Assembly (NCBI RefSeq): GCF_024648885.1
Contig: NZ_JANBBF010000012.1
Coordinates: 434,001-498,000, forward strand
DNA length: 64,000 bases
Direction of reading: 5' to 3'
Source of the DNA: Prauserella salsuginis
GTDB lineage: Bacteria; Actinomycetota; Actinomycetes; Mycobacteriales; Pseudonocardiaceae
The notes under the pieces were generated by a model, which saw only the letters and a program-made list of their open reading frames with translations, did not search any database and had not been told where the DNA came from. The position numbers and the translations under genes are program-made. This document shows positions 51,491-60,491 of this stretch, piece by piece. Numbering within the stretch: position 1 is the stretch's first letter; every line of letters begins with the position of its first letter.

Positions 51491-51871
51491 TCAGCCCGCG
51501 CTCGGGTCGGGTTCCAACATGCCGAAGAGCGTGCCTTCCGGGTCACGGCAGTAGACGAGTCTGCCGAGCTCGGGGACGGTCTGTTCGGGACCGGCGAGCG
51601 AGCCGCCCGCCTGCTGCACCTCGCGCACCATCAGGTCCAGGTCGTCGACCTCCATCGTGAGCGAACACGTCGTCGAGGCCGCGCCGTTCTCCGGCGGAGG
51701 CCCGTCCCGCTGGACGAGAGTGCCGTCGATGCCGGCGCCACTGCCCGTGGTGATCTCCCACGACGCGTTCGGCGCCCATCTTTCGAAATGCCACTCGAAA
51801 ACGGTCGTGTAGAACGTGATCGCCCGTTCGGGGTCGCTCGCGTAGACCTCGAAGTACACGGGACGAGGCAT
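51491..51871 (-). CDS. VOC-family glyoxalase-like protein
   Basis: 126 residues: PVYFEVYASDPERAITFYTTVF opens the vicinal-oxygen-chelate fold and RDPEGTLFGMLEPDPSA closes it. The first metal position, normally His at the start of strand 1, is Tyr/Phe (VYFEV) and the usual final Glu is in the MLEPD turn, so metal binding may be weak. The substrate is unknown. The ATG at 51871 follows a GGAGG-type site (complement of TGGCCTCC). Confidence 0.83.
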   Translation of the reverse strand: MPRPVYFEVYASDPERAITFYTTVFEWHFERWAPNASWEITTGSGAGIDGTLVQRDGPPPENGAASTTCSLTMEVDDLDLMVREVQQAGGSLAGPEQTVPELGRLVYCRDPEGTLFGMLEPDPSAG

Positions 51872-52050
51872 GGTGGCCTCCTTGCCGGGTGTGGGGCCGC
51901 ATGCGGCGGTGACGATCCTGTTTCGGAATTGTCGGTCATTCCGGGCCGGATGTCATGCCCTCGGCGTTCGTTGCGGCCCCTCACCGGCGAGCGCGCCGGT
52001 ACCCGTGCCCCGCCGACGCGCGCGCCGCGCGAAACCCGCGCCTCGCGGCC

Positions 52051-53040
52051 TCAGCTGGTGACGTCCTTCGTGGCGAATCTGCGCGCGGCGAGAAGTCCGA
52101 ACACGGTGGCGAACAGCGTCGCCGACAGGGCGCCGGAGGCCATGCGGGTCCACTCGACGTCGGTGGCGATCAGGTCCATCCATGCGAACGAGAAGTGCGT
52201 CGGCAAGAAGTCCCGCAGATCGCCGAGCGCGGTGATCCGGTTGAGGATCTGCGACAGGATCGACACCAGCACCGCGCCGCCGACCGCGCCCAGCGGGGCG
52301 TCGGTCGAGACGCTCAGCAGCAGGGCCAGTCCCGCCACCCATGCCAGGTGGACGAGCAGGTAGGCCGTCGCCAGCGCGAGCGCGAGGAGGCTGTCCGGGA
52401 ACGGAATCGAGTCGCCCGTGGGGCTGACAGCCTCGCCCGTGCCGTACCAGATCGTCCCTGCGACGAGTGCCGACACCGGCAGGAGCGCGATCGTCAACGC
52501 CGACAGCAGCGCCGCCGCGACCGCCTTCTGCCGCAGCAGCCGGTGCCGGGGCACGGGAATGGCCAGCAGGTACTTGAGGCTGGACCACGAGGACTCGCTC
52601 GCGATCGTGTCGCCGAAGTACAGCGCCACGATCATCGGCAGCAGGAACGAGCCGGACACGAACAGTGCCACGACGACGAAGTTCGGGGCGCTGGCCGTGG
52701 CCAGGTCGATGAACCCGCCCGAGCGCGGGTTGGCCTCCGCCTCGCCGATCTCGAACGCCGCGACCAGGATGAACGGCAGCAGCATGACGAACGCCAGCAG
52801 CAGCTGGGTCCGCCGCCTGCGCAGCTGTCGCCGCAGTTCCACGCCGAGCCGGAGTGTCCGTGCTGCGCGGTAGCCGGTCACGGCCCCGTCCGGTCCGAGT
52901 CCCGTGGTCGGTTCGGCACCGGCCACGTCGGTGAGCTCGTCCAGTGCGGCGGGGTCGGTGTGCACGCCGTGTTGGTCCACGGCGTGCGGGTGCGCCTCGG
53001 TTCCCGCCGCGTCCGGTGCGGCGCGTTCGACGTCGCTCAT
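52051..53040 (-). CDS. ABC-2 type permease subunit
   Basis: 329 residues. An N-terminal cytosolic stretch of about 75 residues is followed by six membrane spans (LLLAFVMLLPFILVAAFEI; VVALFVSGSFLLPMIVALY; ALLSALTIALLPVSALVAG; LALATAYLLVHLAWVAGLA and others). SSWSSLKYLLAIPVPRHRLLRQK is the characteristic ABC-2 coupling segment after span 2. Its ATG overlaps the stop of the upstream hydrolase-ATPase fusion by one base, so it is the membrane partner of that ATPase. The transported substrate is unknown. Confidence 0.87.
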   Translation of the reverse strand: MSDVERAAPDAAGTEAHPHAVDQHGVHTDPAALDELTDVAGAEPTTGLGPDGAVTGYRAARTLRLGVELRRQLRRRRTQLLLAFVMLLPFILVAAFEIGEAEANPRSGGFIDLATASAPNFVVVALFVSGSFLLPMIVALYFGDTIASESSWSSLKYLLAIPVPRHRLLRQKAVAAALLSALTIALLPVSALVAGTIWYGTGEAVSPTGDSIPFPDSLLALALATAYLLVHLAWVAGLALLLSVSTDAPLGAVGGAVLVSILSQILNRITALGDLRDFLPTHFSFAWMDLIATDVEWTRMASGALSATLFATVFGLLAARRFATKDVTS

Positions 53041-56000
53041 CAGCCCTCACCTTCCCCGACGAGTTGCAGGAACGCGTCTTCGAGCCGGCGGCGTGGTCCT
53101 GCCTGTTCGACCGACACGTCGCCACGCACGAGCGTTGCGACGGCCGCACTGCGCGGCAGCTCGCCGAGGTCGGCGTGCACGAGGCCGTCGGTGATCTCCA
53201 CATCGGACACACCGTCGAGCCCGCGCAGGATCTCCGCGGCGCGTTCGGCGTCGTCCACGCGGAACGTCGCCTCGCCGCCCGCCGCGATGATGTCGTGGAC
53301 CCCACCGGAGGCGATCAGCCTGCCACGGTGCATCACCACCACATCCGTACACGTCTGCTCGACCTCGGCCAGCAGGTGACTGGACACCACGACCGTGCGG
53401 CCGGTCGCCGCATACCGGCGCAGCACCTCGCGCATCTGGTGGATCTGGGGCGGATCGAGGCCGTTGGTGGGCTCGTCGAGCACGAGCAGCTCCGGCAGCC
53501 CGAGCATCGCCTGTGCGATGGCGAGCCGCTGGCGCATGCCCTGGCTGTAGGTGCGGACCTTGCGGTGCACCGCATCGCCCAGGCCTGCGATCTCGAGCGC
53601 TTCGTCGATGTGGGCCTTGTCGGCGGGACGGCCGGTCGCCTGCCAGAAGAGTTCGAGATTCGCCGCTCCCGACAGATGCGGCAGGAATCCGGAGCCTTCG
53701 ACGAACGAGCCGATGCGCGACAGCACCGGGGCGCCCGGTGTGACGCGGTGGCCGAACACGCGGATCTCGCCCGCTGTCGGCGTGATCAGGCCCATCAACA
53801 TGCGCAGCGTCGTGGTCTTGCCTGCGCCGTTGGGCCCGAGCAGACCGAGGACCTGTCCGGGCTCGACCCGGAACGACAGGTCGCTGACGGCGGTCAGTCC
53901 GCCCGGGTAGGACTTCGTCAGGCCGGAGATCACCATCGGGGTGTCGGCCAGGTCCGGGTCGACCCGGTGCGAACGCCTGCGGCGGATCCTGCCGATCACG
54001 CCGACCAGTACCGCGAGGGCGAGCGCACCGCCGATGCCCGCGAGCTGGGCGACGGGCCAGCCGGACGTCGCCGTCGTCCCCGGGACCGCCGGTACCGACA
54101 GCTCGGCGGATCGCCCGAGCGCGATGCGGAATCCTGCGGGCTGGTCAGGTGTGTTGTACGACTGGTCCGTCGTGGTGATCACGAGTTGCAGTCGGTGGTC
54201 GGTCTCGACCGGCCGGACGATGCCGGGCAGGGTGACGGTCACGTCCGTCGGTGAACCGTCGGCGGCGAGGGGCACCCTGATGGGAGACACGGCGTTGCCC
54301 GGCAGGGTGCGGGTTCCGTCGGGGCCGACGTCGTACACCTTGGCGAACAGCACCGCCTCGGACGGGGTGAAGCCGCCGCCCTGCGCGTTCGCGCCGTTCC
54401 GGTCCGTCTCATCGGGGTCGGACCGGCCGCCTCCCGAACCGTTCCGCTCGGAGTCGCCGCCGTCCTGTGCGCGATCGCCGTTGCCGGCCCCACCGTCGTT
54501 GCCGGTACCGCCGTTGTCGCCGTTGCCGCCGGTGCCGTTGTCGCCGGAGGGTGAGGACCCCGGCATCGATGCGGGCTGCGGCGTGACGGACAGGCGCACG
54601 GTCGAGGCGCCCGTGACGAGCAGCTGCTCGGTCATGGGCCGCGAGGTGAACACGGCGGCCTGACCGGGCGGATCGATCGCGAACAGGCCCGACAGCTGGG
54701 ACGAGCCCGACACGATGCGGTTCAGCCCGGGGATGCCGCTCACCGACGCGGGCGTGCCGCCCGGCGGGCGGACGACGGTCTGGTCTTCGCCGACGAGGCG
54801 CACGGCTCGGCGCTGGACGTCACGGCCGTTGACGCCGGGGTAGGAGCCGGCTTCGACGTTGCGGACCGACGGGGCGCCGTCGGGCCGGATCGCACCGGTC
54901 ACGTCGTAGGAGAACGGGGCCGCGGGATCGTCGCCCTCGCCCGTCAGGTGATGCCAGAGGAAATCGGCCATCAGACCGCGGAGCTGCGAGCCGGGTCCGC
55001 CGCCGTCGTGGCCGCCCGCGTACCAGACGACCGACACCTCGCCTCCCGCATCGGCGATCTGGCGGGCGTTGGCGTCGGCCTGATCGAGACCGAACAAAGT
55101 GTCGTGCTCGCCCTGCACCAGCATCGTCGGCACGGTGATGTCGTCGGCGACGGACGCGGGGGAGACGCGGTGGAGCAGGTCGAGCGTCTCGGGCTCGGCG
55201 GCCCCGTCGGTGGCCACGTCGACGTAGGCCGCGCAGACCTCGGCGCTGAACCGGCCGCAGCCTCGGTCGCCGCCGTCGGTGTTCCCTCCGGAGCCGTCTT
55301 GTGGCCGGCCCGGATCGGGAGCCTGCCCCGTGCCGTTGCCCTGGCCCGGTGCTGCGGCCGCGTCGTCGCTGTCCCCGTCGTCGCCGGGTTCGACGGCGTC
55401 GGGTCCTGCGCCCGCTGTCGTAGACGGGGCTCCCGAGCCCGCCGAGAAGAGCGTGCCGATCCAGGACCGTTTGAGCACCCCGGTACCCGTGTCCGCGCCG
55501 GGCGCGGGGGTCGCGGTCGCGAGGTCGTCGTCGGTGGCGTTGTTCGGCAGCAGCGACTGCCGTAGATCGTTGTACGTGATCGCCGGTGCGATGGCGTCCA
55601 CGCGCGGGTCCGTGCCCGCCAGCAGCAGTGCCAGCGCACCGCCGTAGGAGGCACCGGTGACGCCGACACGGGGGTCGCCGTCGTCGTCGGAGACCACCTC
55701 GGGCATGCCGGCCAGGTGGTCGAGCAGCCGGGAGGCGTCGGCCACCTCGCGATCGGGAGCACCGAGTGAGATCGTGCCGGTGCTGTTGCCGAAACCGCGC
55801 GCGGACCAGGTCAGCACGACGAACCCGCGTTCGGCGAGCTCGCGGGCGTCGCGGGCGACGCTGTCCTTGTCACCGCCGAAACCGTGCGGCAGGAGCACGG
55901 CGGGTGCGGGCGTCTCCTCCGGCACGTAGACGGTGGTGTCGAGCTGCTCGCGGTCGGCCGAACCGGGCGAGGCCGCGACGTCGATCGTCGCGGCCTGCGT

Positions 56001-56129
56001 GCGGTAGGTGGGCGGTCGTTCGCCGTCACGGAACAGCAGGAGACCGCCGGCGGCGAGAAGCACGACGACGGCGGCCAATGCCGTCAGGCGTCGGCCGCGG
56101 CTGCGGAGAAGGCGGGACACGGTGCTCAC
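53040..56129 (-). CDS. Extracellular alpha/beta hydrolase fused through a membrane span to an ABC ATPase
   Basis: 1029 residues. TM1 at about 14-33. Residues about 60-690 form a CocE/X-Pro dipeptidyl-peptidase-like hydrolase: PHGFGGDKDS, nucleophile Ser 161 in GASYGG, Asp in GEHDTLFG and His in YAGGHDGGG, plus a jelly-roll-like C-terminal part and two low-complexity Gly/Asp/Asn inserts. TM2 at about 693-713, followed by RIRRRR (positive-inside). Residues 732-960 are a complete ABC ATPase: GPNGAGKTT (Lys 771), signature YSQGMRQRL, Walker B LLVLDEPTNGLDP and H-switch SSHLL. So an outside hydrolase is physically tied to a cytosolic ATPase, paired with the permease at 52051. Confidence 0.9.
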   Translation of the reverse strand: MSTVSRLLRSRGRRLTALAAVVVLLAAGGLLLFRDGERPPTYRTQAATIDVAASPGSADREQLDTTVYVPEETPAPAVLLPHGFGGDKDSVARDARELAERGFVVLTWSARGFGNSTGTISLGAPDREVADASRLLDHLAGMPEVVSDDDGDPRVGVTGASYGGALALLLAGTDPRVDAIAPAITYNDLRQSLLPNNATDDDLATATPAPGADTGTGVLKRSWIGTLFSAGSGAPSTTAGAGPDAVEPGDDGDSDDAAAAPGQGNGTGQAPDPGRPQDGSGGNTDGGDRGCGRFSAEVCAAYVDVATDGAAEPETLDLLHRVSPASVADDITVPTMLVQGEHDTLFGLDQADANARQIADAGGEVSVVWYAGGHDGGGPGSQLRGLMADFLWHHLTGEGDDPAAPFSYDVTGAIRPDGAPSVRNVEAGSYPGVNGRDVQRRAVRLVGEDQTVVRPPGGTPASVSGIPGLNRIVSGSSQLSGLFAIDPPGQAAVFTSRPMTEQLLVTGASTVRLSVTPQPASMPGSSPSGDNGTGGNGDNGGTGNDGGAGNGDRAQDGGDSERNGSGGGRSDPDETDRNGANAQGGGFTPSEAVLFAKVYDVGPDGTRTLPGNAVSPIRVPLAADGSPTDVTVTLPGIVRPVETDHRLQLVITTTDQSYNTPDQPAGFRIALGRSAELSVPAVPGTTATSGWPVAQLAGIGGALALAVLVGVIGRIRRRRSHRVDPDLADTPMVISGLTKSYPGGLTAVSDLSFRVEPGQVLGLLGPNGAGKTTTLRMLMGLITPTAGEIRVFGHRVTPGAPVLSRIGSFVEGSGFLPHLSGAANLELFWQATGRPADKAHIDEALEIAGLGDAVHRKVRTYSQGMRQRLAIAQAMLGLPELLVLDEPTNGLDPPQIHQMREVLRRYAATGRTVVVSSHLLAEVEQTCTDVVVMHRGRLIASGGVHDIIAAGGEATFRVDDAERAAEILRGLDGVSDVEITDGLVHADLGELPRSAAVATLVRGDVSVEQAGPRRRLEDAFLQLVGEGEG

Positions 56130-56292
56130 ACTATTGGGGCGGGACGTAGGCGGTTCGTCCGGGCATGCCCGGTTTCCGGGGTCGGGACTGTCATGTGTGA
56201 TCGATGTTACGCGTGGGGTGACGAACCGGATGGTGGCTACAAGTAGCGCGGCGCCGCAGCGCGGGGTAAGGATGGAACGGTTGTGTTCCCCA
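56130..56292. promoter_or_regulatory. Divergent promoter region, fusion gene and terC
   Basis: 163 bases ahead of the riboswitch. A GGCTACAAG stretch around 56235 contains a TACAAG -10-like hexamer for the terC transcript. Nothing else recognised. Confidence 0.35.
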
Positions 56293-56404
56293 CGGAGGGG
56301 AGTATTCCGTCACGGCGACGTCGTCAGCACGGCTGCGATCCCGACGCACCCGGCGCCGCCGGCCCACGAGTCTGCCGAAGGCCTGCGGGCGGAAGAGACC
56401 TCCG
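56293..56404 (+). ncRNA. yybP-ykoY (manganese) riboswitch upstream of terC
   Basis: P1 is CGGAGG (56293-56298)/CCTCCG (56399-56404). The 5' internal loop has GGGGAGTA and the 3' side AGAGACC, the two conserved loops whose docking creates the Mn2+ site; between them lie GC-rich arms around CGGCGACGTCGTCAGCACGG. TerC-family genes are a classic target. The 3' P1 strand CCTCCGG (56399-56405) is fully complementary to the terC Shine-Dalgarno CCGGAGG (56424-56430), so metal binding should free the ribosome site, a translational on-switch. Confidence 0.88.
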
Positions 56405-56439
56405 GATAGCACCGTCGCGCTAACCGGAGGAAATCGTCC

Positions 56440-57471
56440 ATGTCCGTGCCGTTCTGGCTGTGGGCCGCCACCATCGGCGGCCTGATCGTGCTGCTCGTGA
56501 TCGACCTGGTGATCGTCGACCGCAAACCCCACGAGGTCACCACGGGTGAGGCGGCTCGCTGGGTGGTGTTCTACGTCTCCTGCGCCGTGGCGTTCGGCGT
56601 CGGGTTGTGGTTGTTGGCCGGGCACGGTCCCGGTGTCGAGTTCTTCACCGGTTACATCACCGAGTACTCGTTGTCGGTCGACAACCTGTTCATCTTCATG
56701 GTGATCATGTCGTCGTTCAAGGTCCCGGCGATCCATCAGCACCGGGTGCTGCTGATCGGCATCGTGATCGCGCTGGCCATGCGCAGCGTGTTCATCGCGA
56801 TCGGCGCGTGGGCGATCGCGCAGGTCGTGTGGATCTTCTTCCTGTTCGGCGGGTTCCTGATCTTCACCGCGATCAACATGGTGCGGCAGAAGGACGAGGA
56901 CGAGGAGTACCACGAGAACCTGGTCACGCGCCTGACCAGGAAGGCGTTCCGGGTGACCGACGACTACGAGGGGCACCACTCGATCGTCAAGCGCGATGGC
57001 AAGCGGTATCTGACGCCGATGGCACTCGTGATCGTCGCGATCGGTAGTGCGGACCTGCTCTTCGCGGTCGACTCCATCCCGGCGATCTTCGGGATCACGC
57101 AGGAGGCGTTCCTCGTCTTCACGGCCAACGCGTTCGCGCTGATGGGCTTGCGGCAGCTGTACTTCCTGCTCGGCGGCCTCGTCAGCAAACTCGTGTACCT
57201 GTCGCAGGGGTTGGCGATCATCCTGGCGTTCATCGGCGTGAAGCTCGTGCTCCACGCGCTGCACGAGTACCACGTCACGCCCGCGTGGCTGGAGATCAAC
57301 AACTGGATGTCCCTCGGTGTCATCGTCGTGGTGCTGACGGTGACGACCGTGGCGAGCCTCGCGAAGGCCAAGCGCGATCCGAGCGTGGTCGGCCAGTCGG
57401 GACTGAACCTCCATGCCGCGGCGCCGGAGGAGAAGTCCGCCGATCGTGCGGTGCCGGACGACGAGCGATGA
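56440..57471 (+). CDS. TerC family membrane protein, probable manganese exporter
   Basis: 343 residues with about nine membrane spans. TerC signatures: LLVIDLVIVDRKPHEV with acidic Asp in span 1, EYSLSVDNLFIFMVIMSSF (conserved Asp-Asn), and the mirrored IGSADLLFAVDSIPAIFGIT. The cytosolic loop RQKDEDEEYHENLVTRL is charged. Family members such as MeeF/Alx/TerC export Mn2+ or metallate secreted enzymes. The Mn2+ riboswitch in front supports manganese efflux. ATG at 56440 with a perfect CCGGAGG site. The last codons are part of a 15-bp duplication. Confidence 0.92.
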   Translation: MSVPFWLWAATIGGLIVLLVIDLVIVDRKPHEVTTGEAARWVVFYVSCAVAFGVGLWLLAGHGPGVEFFTGYITEYSLSVDNLFIFMVIMSSFKVPAIHQHRVLLIGIVIALAMRSVFIAIGAWAIAQVVWIFFLFGGFLIFTAINMVRQKDEDEEYHENLVTRLTRKAFRVTDDYEGHHSIVKRDGKRYLTPMALVIVAIGSADLLFAVDSIPAIFGITQEAFLVFTANAFALMGLRQLYFLLGGLVSKLVYLSQGLAIILAFIGVKLVLHALHEYHVTPAWLEINNWMSLGVIVVVLTVTTVASLAKAKRDPSVVGQSGLNLHAAAPEEKSADRAVPDDER

Positions 57472-57492
57472 GGGCCGGAGCGATGAGGGCCG
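57463..57492 (+). repeat. 15-bp tandem duplication over the terC stop codon
   Basis: GAGCGATGAGGGCCG occurs twice exactly (57463-57477, 57478-57492); the first copy contains the last two sense codons and TGA. Further GATGAGGGCC and GGTGAGGGCC copies follow to about 57537. Confidence 0.85.
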
Positions 57493-57571
57493 CGGTGGTG
57501 AGGTCGTGGTGATGAGGGCCGTGGTGGTGAGGGCCAGGGCTGCCAGCGCCGCGGTTCGACGGAAAAGGTCG

Positions 57572-57598
57572 TTAGCGCCGCTAAAGGTCAGGTAGGCT
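57572..57598 (+). promoter_or_regulatory. S9 peptidase promoter with palindrome
   Basis: A 13-bp palindrome TTAGCG-C-CGCTAA (57572-57584) covers the -35 region; TAGGCT (57593-57598) is a good -10 placed 7 bases before the GTG at 57606, implying a leaderless mRNA. The palindrome is a repressor-site candidate. Confidence 0.6.
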
Positions 57599-57605
57599 GC
57601 GCGTC

Positions 57606-59588
57606 GTGCGCCCTACCGATATCGAACTGCAGCAGGTCCCCGGCAGGCCCGCCCTGTCAGGGGAGCTCCTCCTCGTTTCCGTCACCCGTCCCGATGTCGC
57701 CGCGAACGCCTACGTCGGCGGACTGCACCGCGTCGGCCACGACGGGGTGACGGCCTGGACCCGTGGCGCCGACCAGAGCGGTGCGCGCCGCGACAGCGAC
57801 GCCGGTCCGGACCACCGCCACGACTCCGCACCGGCGATCTCGCCGGACGGCCGTTGGGTCGCGTTCCTCCGCAGCGAGGGCGGTGACCCCGCGCAGCTGC
57901 GTGTCATGCCGGCCGCCGGTGGCGAGTCGTGGGCGTTGACCGCGTTGCCGCTTGGCGCGGGCACGCCCGTCTGGGCTCCGGATTCGCGCCGGATCGCGTT
58001 CGTCGCGCGGGTGCCGGAGGCCGGCCGGTACGGCACCGCCGACGGTGAGGGGACCCCGGAACCCGGGGAGGAAGCGCCGCGGCGGATCACGCGATACGAC
58101 TACCGCATCGACAACGTCGGGTTCCTCCGCGACCGTCCGCAGCGGCTGTTCGTGATCGACGCGCTGGCCGAGGAACCGGATCTCGAACCCCAACCGCTGA
58201 CCGACGACGCGGCGTCGGTGGCCGACCCGGCGTGGACTCCGGACGGCGAGACGGTGCTGGTGGCCGCGCCGCGCGAGTGGGACCGGGTCGAGACGATGCA
58301 CGCCGATCTCTACGCCGTGCCCGCGGGAGGCGGGGCGCCGCGCCTGGTCGTGCGGACCGAGGGCCGGGCGGAGAACCCCGCCGTGACCGCCGACGGCACG
58401 GTCCTGTTCTACGCGGCCGCGTTCGACGGGTTCGCGCGCGCGGCGACCAACACCGGCCTCTGGTCGGCCCCGCTGGACGGATCGCATCCGCCGCGCAGGC
58501 TCACCGACGCCGAATCGGTCGACTGCGTGGCTGTCGCGGGACCGCCCGCGCCGTACGGCGACGACGTGCTCGTGGTCGTCGCCAACCGTGGTGCGGCCGA
58601 GCTGCGGCGAGTGCCGCGAACGGGGTCGGAGGCCGCGCTGGTGGAGCTTCCGGTCGTCACCGGGGAGCGGGCGGCCGTGCGGTCGTTCACGGTGGCGGGC
58701 GACCGGGTCGCAGTGGTGCAGGCCGGGCCCGAGGACGCGGGCGAGGTGCTGCTCGACGACGGTGACGGTGCGTTCACGACGCTCACGGGCTTCTCCGAAC
58801 GGCTGCGCCGCCGCGCGATCCGTCCCGCCGAGGAGGTCACGGCGACCTCCGCCGACGGCTACCCGGTACACGGTTGGGTCGTCACACCCGAGGGGGACGG
58901 GCCCCATCCGGTACTGCTCGTCGTCCACGGTGGGCCGTTCGCGGCCTACGAGTGGAGCCTGTTCGACGAGGCACAGGTGTACGCCGCGGCCGGCTACACC
59001 GTCGTGTTGGGCAACCCGCGCGGCTCGGCGGGCTACGGCGAATCGCACGGCAGGGCCGTACTGCACGCGCTCGGCACCGTCGACGCCGACGACCTGTTGG
59101 CGCTGCTCGACGCCGTCCTCGAACGCCCCGACGCCGACGCCGATCGGGTCGGGGTGATGGGCGGTTCGTACGGCGGGTTCATGACCGGCTGGCTCGCCGC
59201 GCATCACGGGGAGCGGTTCCGCGCGGCGTGGAGTGAGCGTGCCGTCAACGCGTGGGACTCGTTCGCCGGAAGCTCCGACATCGGCTGGACGTTCACCGAC
59301 GTCTACGTCGGCGGCGACCCGGACGAACAGCGCAAGCGCAGCCCGCTGACCTACGCGGCCGACGTCCGCATCCCGTTCGCGGTGGTGCATTCCGAACAGG
59401 ACTGGCGCTGTCCACTGGAACAGGCCCAGCGGCTGTTCGTCGCCCTGAAGAAGGCGGGGGCGGAGACCGAGTTCCTGCTGTTCCCCGGCGAGGGACACGA
59501 ACTGAGTCGCAGCGGCAAGCCGCGGCACCGGGTGCAGCGGTTCGAGGCCGTGCTCGACTGGTGGGCGCGCCACCTGCCGGTGCGCTGA
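57606..59588 (+). CDS. S9 family serine peptidase (acylaminoacyl-peptidase/prolyl oligopeptidase type)
   Basis: 660 residues. The first 400 form a WD40-like beta-propeller (for example HDSAPAISPDGRWVAFLRS and PVWAPDSRRIAFVARVP, both TolB-type blades). The C-terminal alpha/beta hydrolase holds the catalytic triad Ser 521 (GGSYGGFM), Asp 599 (SEQDWRCP) and His 631 (GEGHELSRSGKP). VVHGGPFAAYEWSLFDE is the oxyanion segment. No signal peptide, so it acts in the cytosol on short peptides or N-acyl peptides. GTG start, leaderless. Monocistronic, ending in a 19-bp stem. Confidence 0.93.
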   Translation: MRPTDIELQQVPGRPALSGELLLVSVTRPDVAANAYVGGLHRVGHDGVTAWTRGADQSGARRDSDAGPDHRHDSAPAISPDGRWVAFLRSEGGDPAQLRVMPAAGGESWALTALPLGAGTPVWAPDSRRIAFVARVPEAGRYGTADGEGTPEPGEEAPRRITRYDYRIDNVGFLRDRPQRLFVIDALAEEPDLEPQPLTDDAASVADPAWTPDGETVLVAAPREWDRVETMHADLYAVPAGGGAPRLVVRTEGRAENPAVTADGTVLFYAAAFDGFARAATNTGLWSAPLDGSHPPRRLTDAESVDCVAVAGPPAPYGDDVLVVVANRGAAELRRVPRTGSEAALVELPVVTGERAAVRSFTVAGDRVAVVQAGPEDAGEVLLDDGDGAFTTLTGFSERLRRRAIRPAEEVTATSADGYPVHGWVVTPEGDGPHPVLLVVHGGPFAAYEWSLFDEAQVYAAAGYTVVLGNPRGSAGYGESHGRAVLHALGTVDADDLLALLDAVLERPDADADRVGVMGGSYGGFMTGWLAAHHGERFRAAWSERAVNAWDSFAGSSDIGWTFTDVYVGGDPDEQRKRSPLTYAADVRIPFAVVHSEQDWRCPLEQAQRLFVALKKAGAETEFLLFPGEGHELSRSGKPRHRVQRFEAVLDWWARHLPVR

Positions 59589-59603
59589 GGCCGCCCCGAC
59601 CAT

Positions 59604-59647
59604 CTCGATCGCCTCGTCCGCGGGGACTCGCGGACGAGGCGATCGAG
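59604..59647. terminator. Very strong bidirectional terminator
   Basis: CTCGATCGCCTCGTCCGCG (59604-59622) pairs perfectly with CGCGGACGAGGCGATCGAG (59629-59647), 19 bp with a 6-base loop, between the S9 gene and the convergent mycothiol-enzyme gene. Confidence 0.9.
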
Positions 59648-59663
59648 GACGGGACCCGTCGGG

Positions 59664-60491
59664 TCAGATGGTGAAGGCCAGGTTGCGCACGATCCGCCTG
59701 CCGAGTTCCGTGTCTCCGGAGTACTCCACATCGGACAGCCGGTCCTCGGCGGCCACACGGCCACCGGCGAGCCGCGCGAACAGTCCCGCTTCCAGCCGCA
59801 GCGTGGCGGTGGCCGGACCCGGGAGCTCGGGCACCACGGCGGCCCTGCCGTCGACGGCGACGTGCACGGTGCGTCGCAGCGGTCCGGTGAGCTCCAGGGT
59901 CACACCGGCTCCGTCCGGGGCAGCCGCCCGCTTACCGATGACGAAGCCGAGCGATTCGGCGAGCTCGTCGAACGACTGCTCCGCGCACGGACCGGCCTCG
60001 TGCCCCGGCAGGCCGACCGCGTCACGGACGTCCTGCTCGTGCAGCCAGGTGTCGAAGACCCGGATGCGCATGAACCGGCCGTACGTGCCGCGTCCCACCG
60101 GGGTCCACGACGGCGCGTCGAAGTCCTCCTGCGTCATCGCCCGCAGGGCCTCGCCGCGGCGGGAGACGACGTCGCGGAACCGGTCGAGCATCCGCGGTGC
60201 GTCCCAGTCCCGCATGGACTGCACCCAGCGTTCGTTGAACGCCGCGATTTCGTTGCGTACGTGGGGCAGTTCGGTCACGTCGATGTCCGGGTCCGGCGTC
60301 TGCTCGCCGAGCAGCGATGCCTCGGTGCCGATGACGTGCGCGACGACGTCGCGTACGGTCCAGCCGGGCAGTGCGCTCGTCCGGTCCCATGCCGCCGCGG
60401 GCAACGACGCCAGTAGGGCGTCCAGTGACTCCCACTGCGCGGCGAGTGCCCCGGTGATCGCGTCCTTGTCGAAGCCGGTCGTCGTGGTCAC
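59664..60491 (-). CDS. Mycothiol-dependent maleylpyruvate isomerase/DinB-fold family protein
   Basis: 275 residues. MDMPI_N-type four-helix bundle with the metal-binding His in [17 protein letters not shown], and the second cluster [17 protein letters not shown] supplying His and Asp; then a C-terminal SCP2-like half ([18 protein letters not shown]). Relatives are zinc mycothiol S-transferases or isomerases, fitting an actinomycete. Its GTG overlaps the stop of the DsbA-like gene (GTGA). In one operon with a TetR regulator, so a detoxification role is likely; the substrate is unknown. Confidence 0.88.
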   Translation of the reverse strand: MTTTTGFDKDAITGALAAQWESLDALLASLPAAAWDRTSALPGWTVRDVVAHVIGTEASLLGEQTPDPDIDVTELPHVRNEIAAFNERWVQSMRDWDAPRMLDRFRDVVSRRGEALRAMTQEDFDAPSWTPVGRGTYGRFMRIRVFDTWLHEQDVRDAVGLPGHEAGPCAEQSFDELAESLGFVIGKRAAAPDGAGVTLELTGPLRRTVHVAVDGRAAVVPELPGPATATLRLEAGLFARLAGGRVAAEDRLSDVEYSGDTELGRRIVRNLAFTI

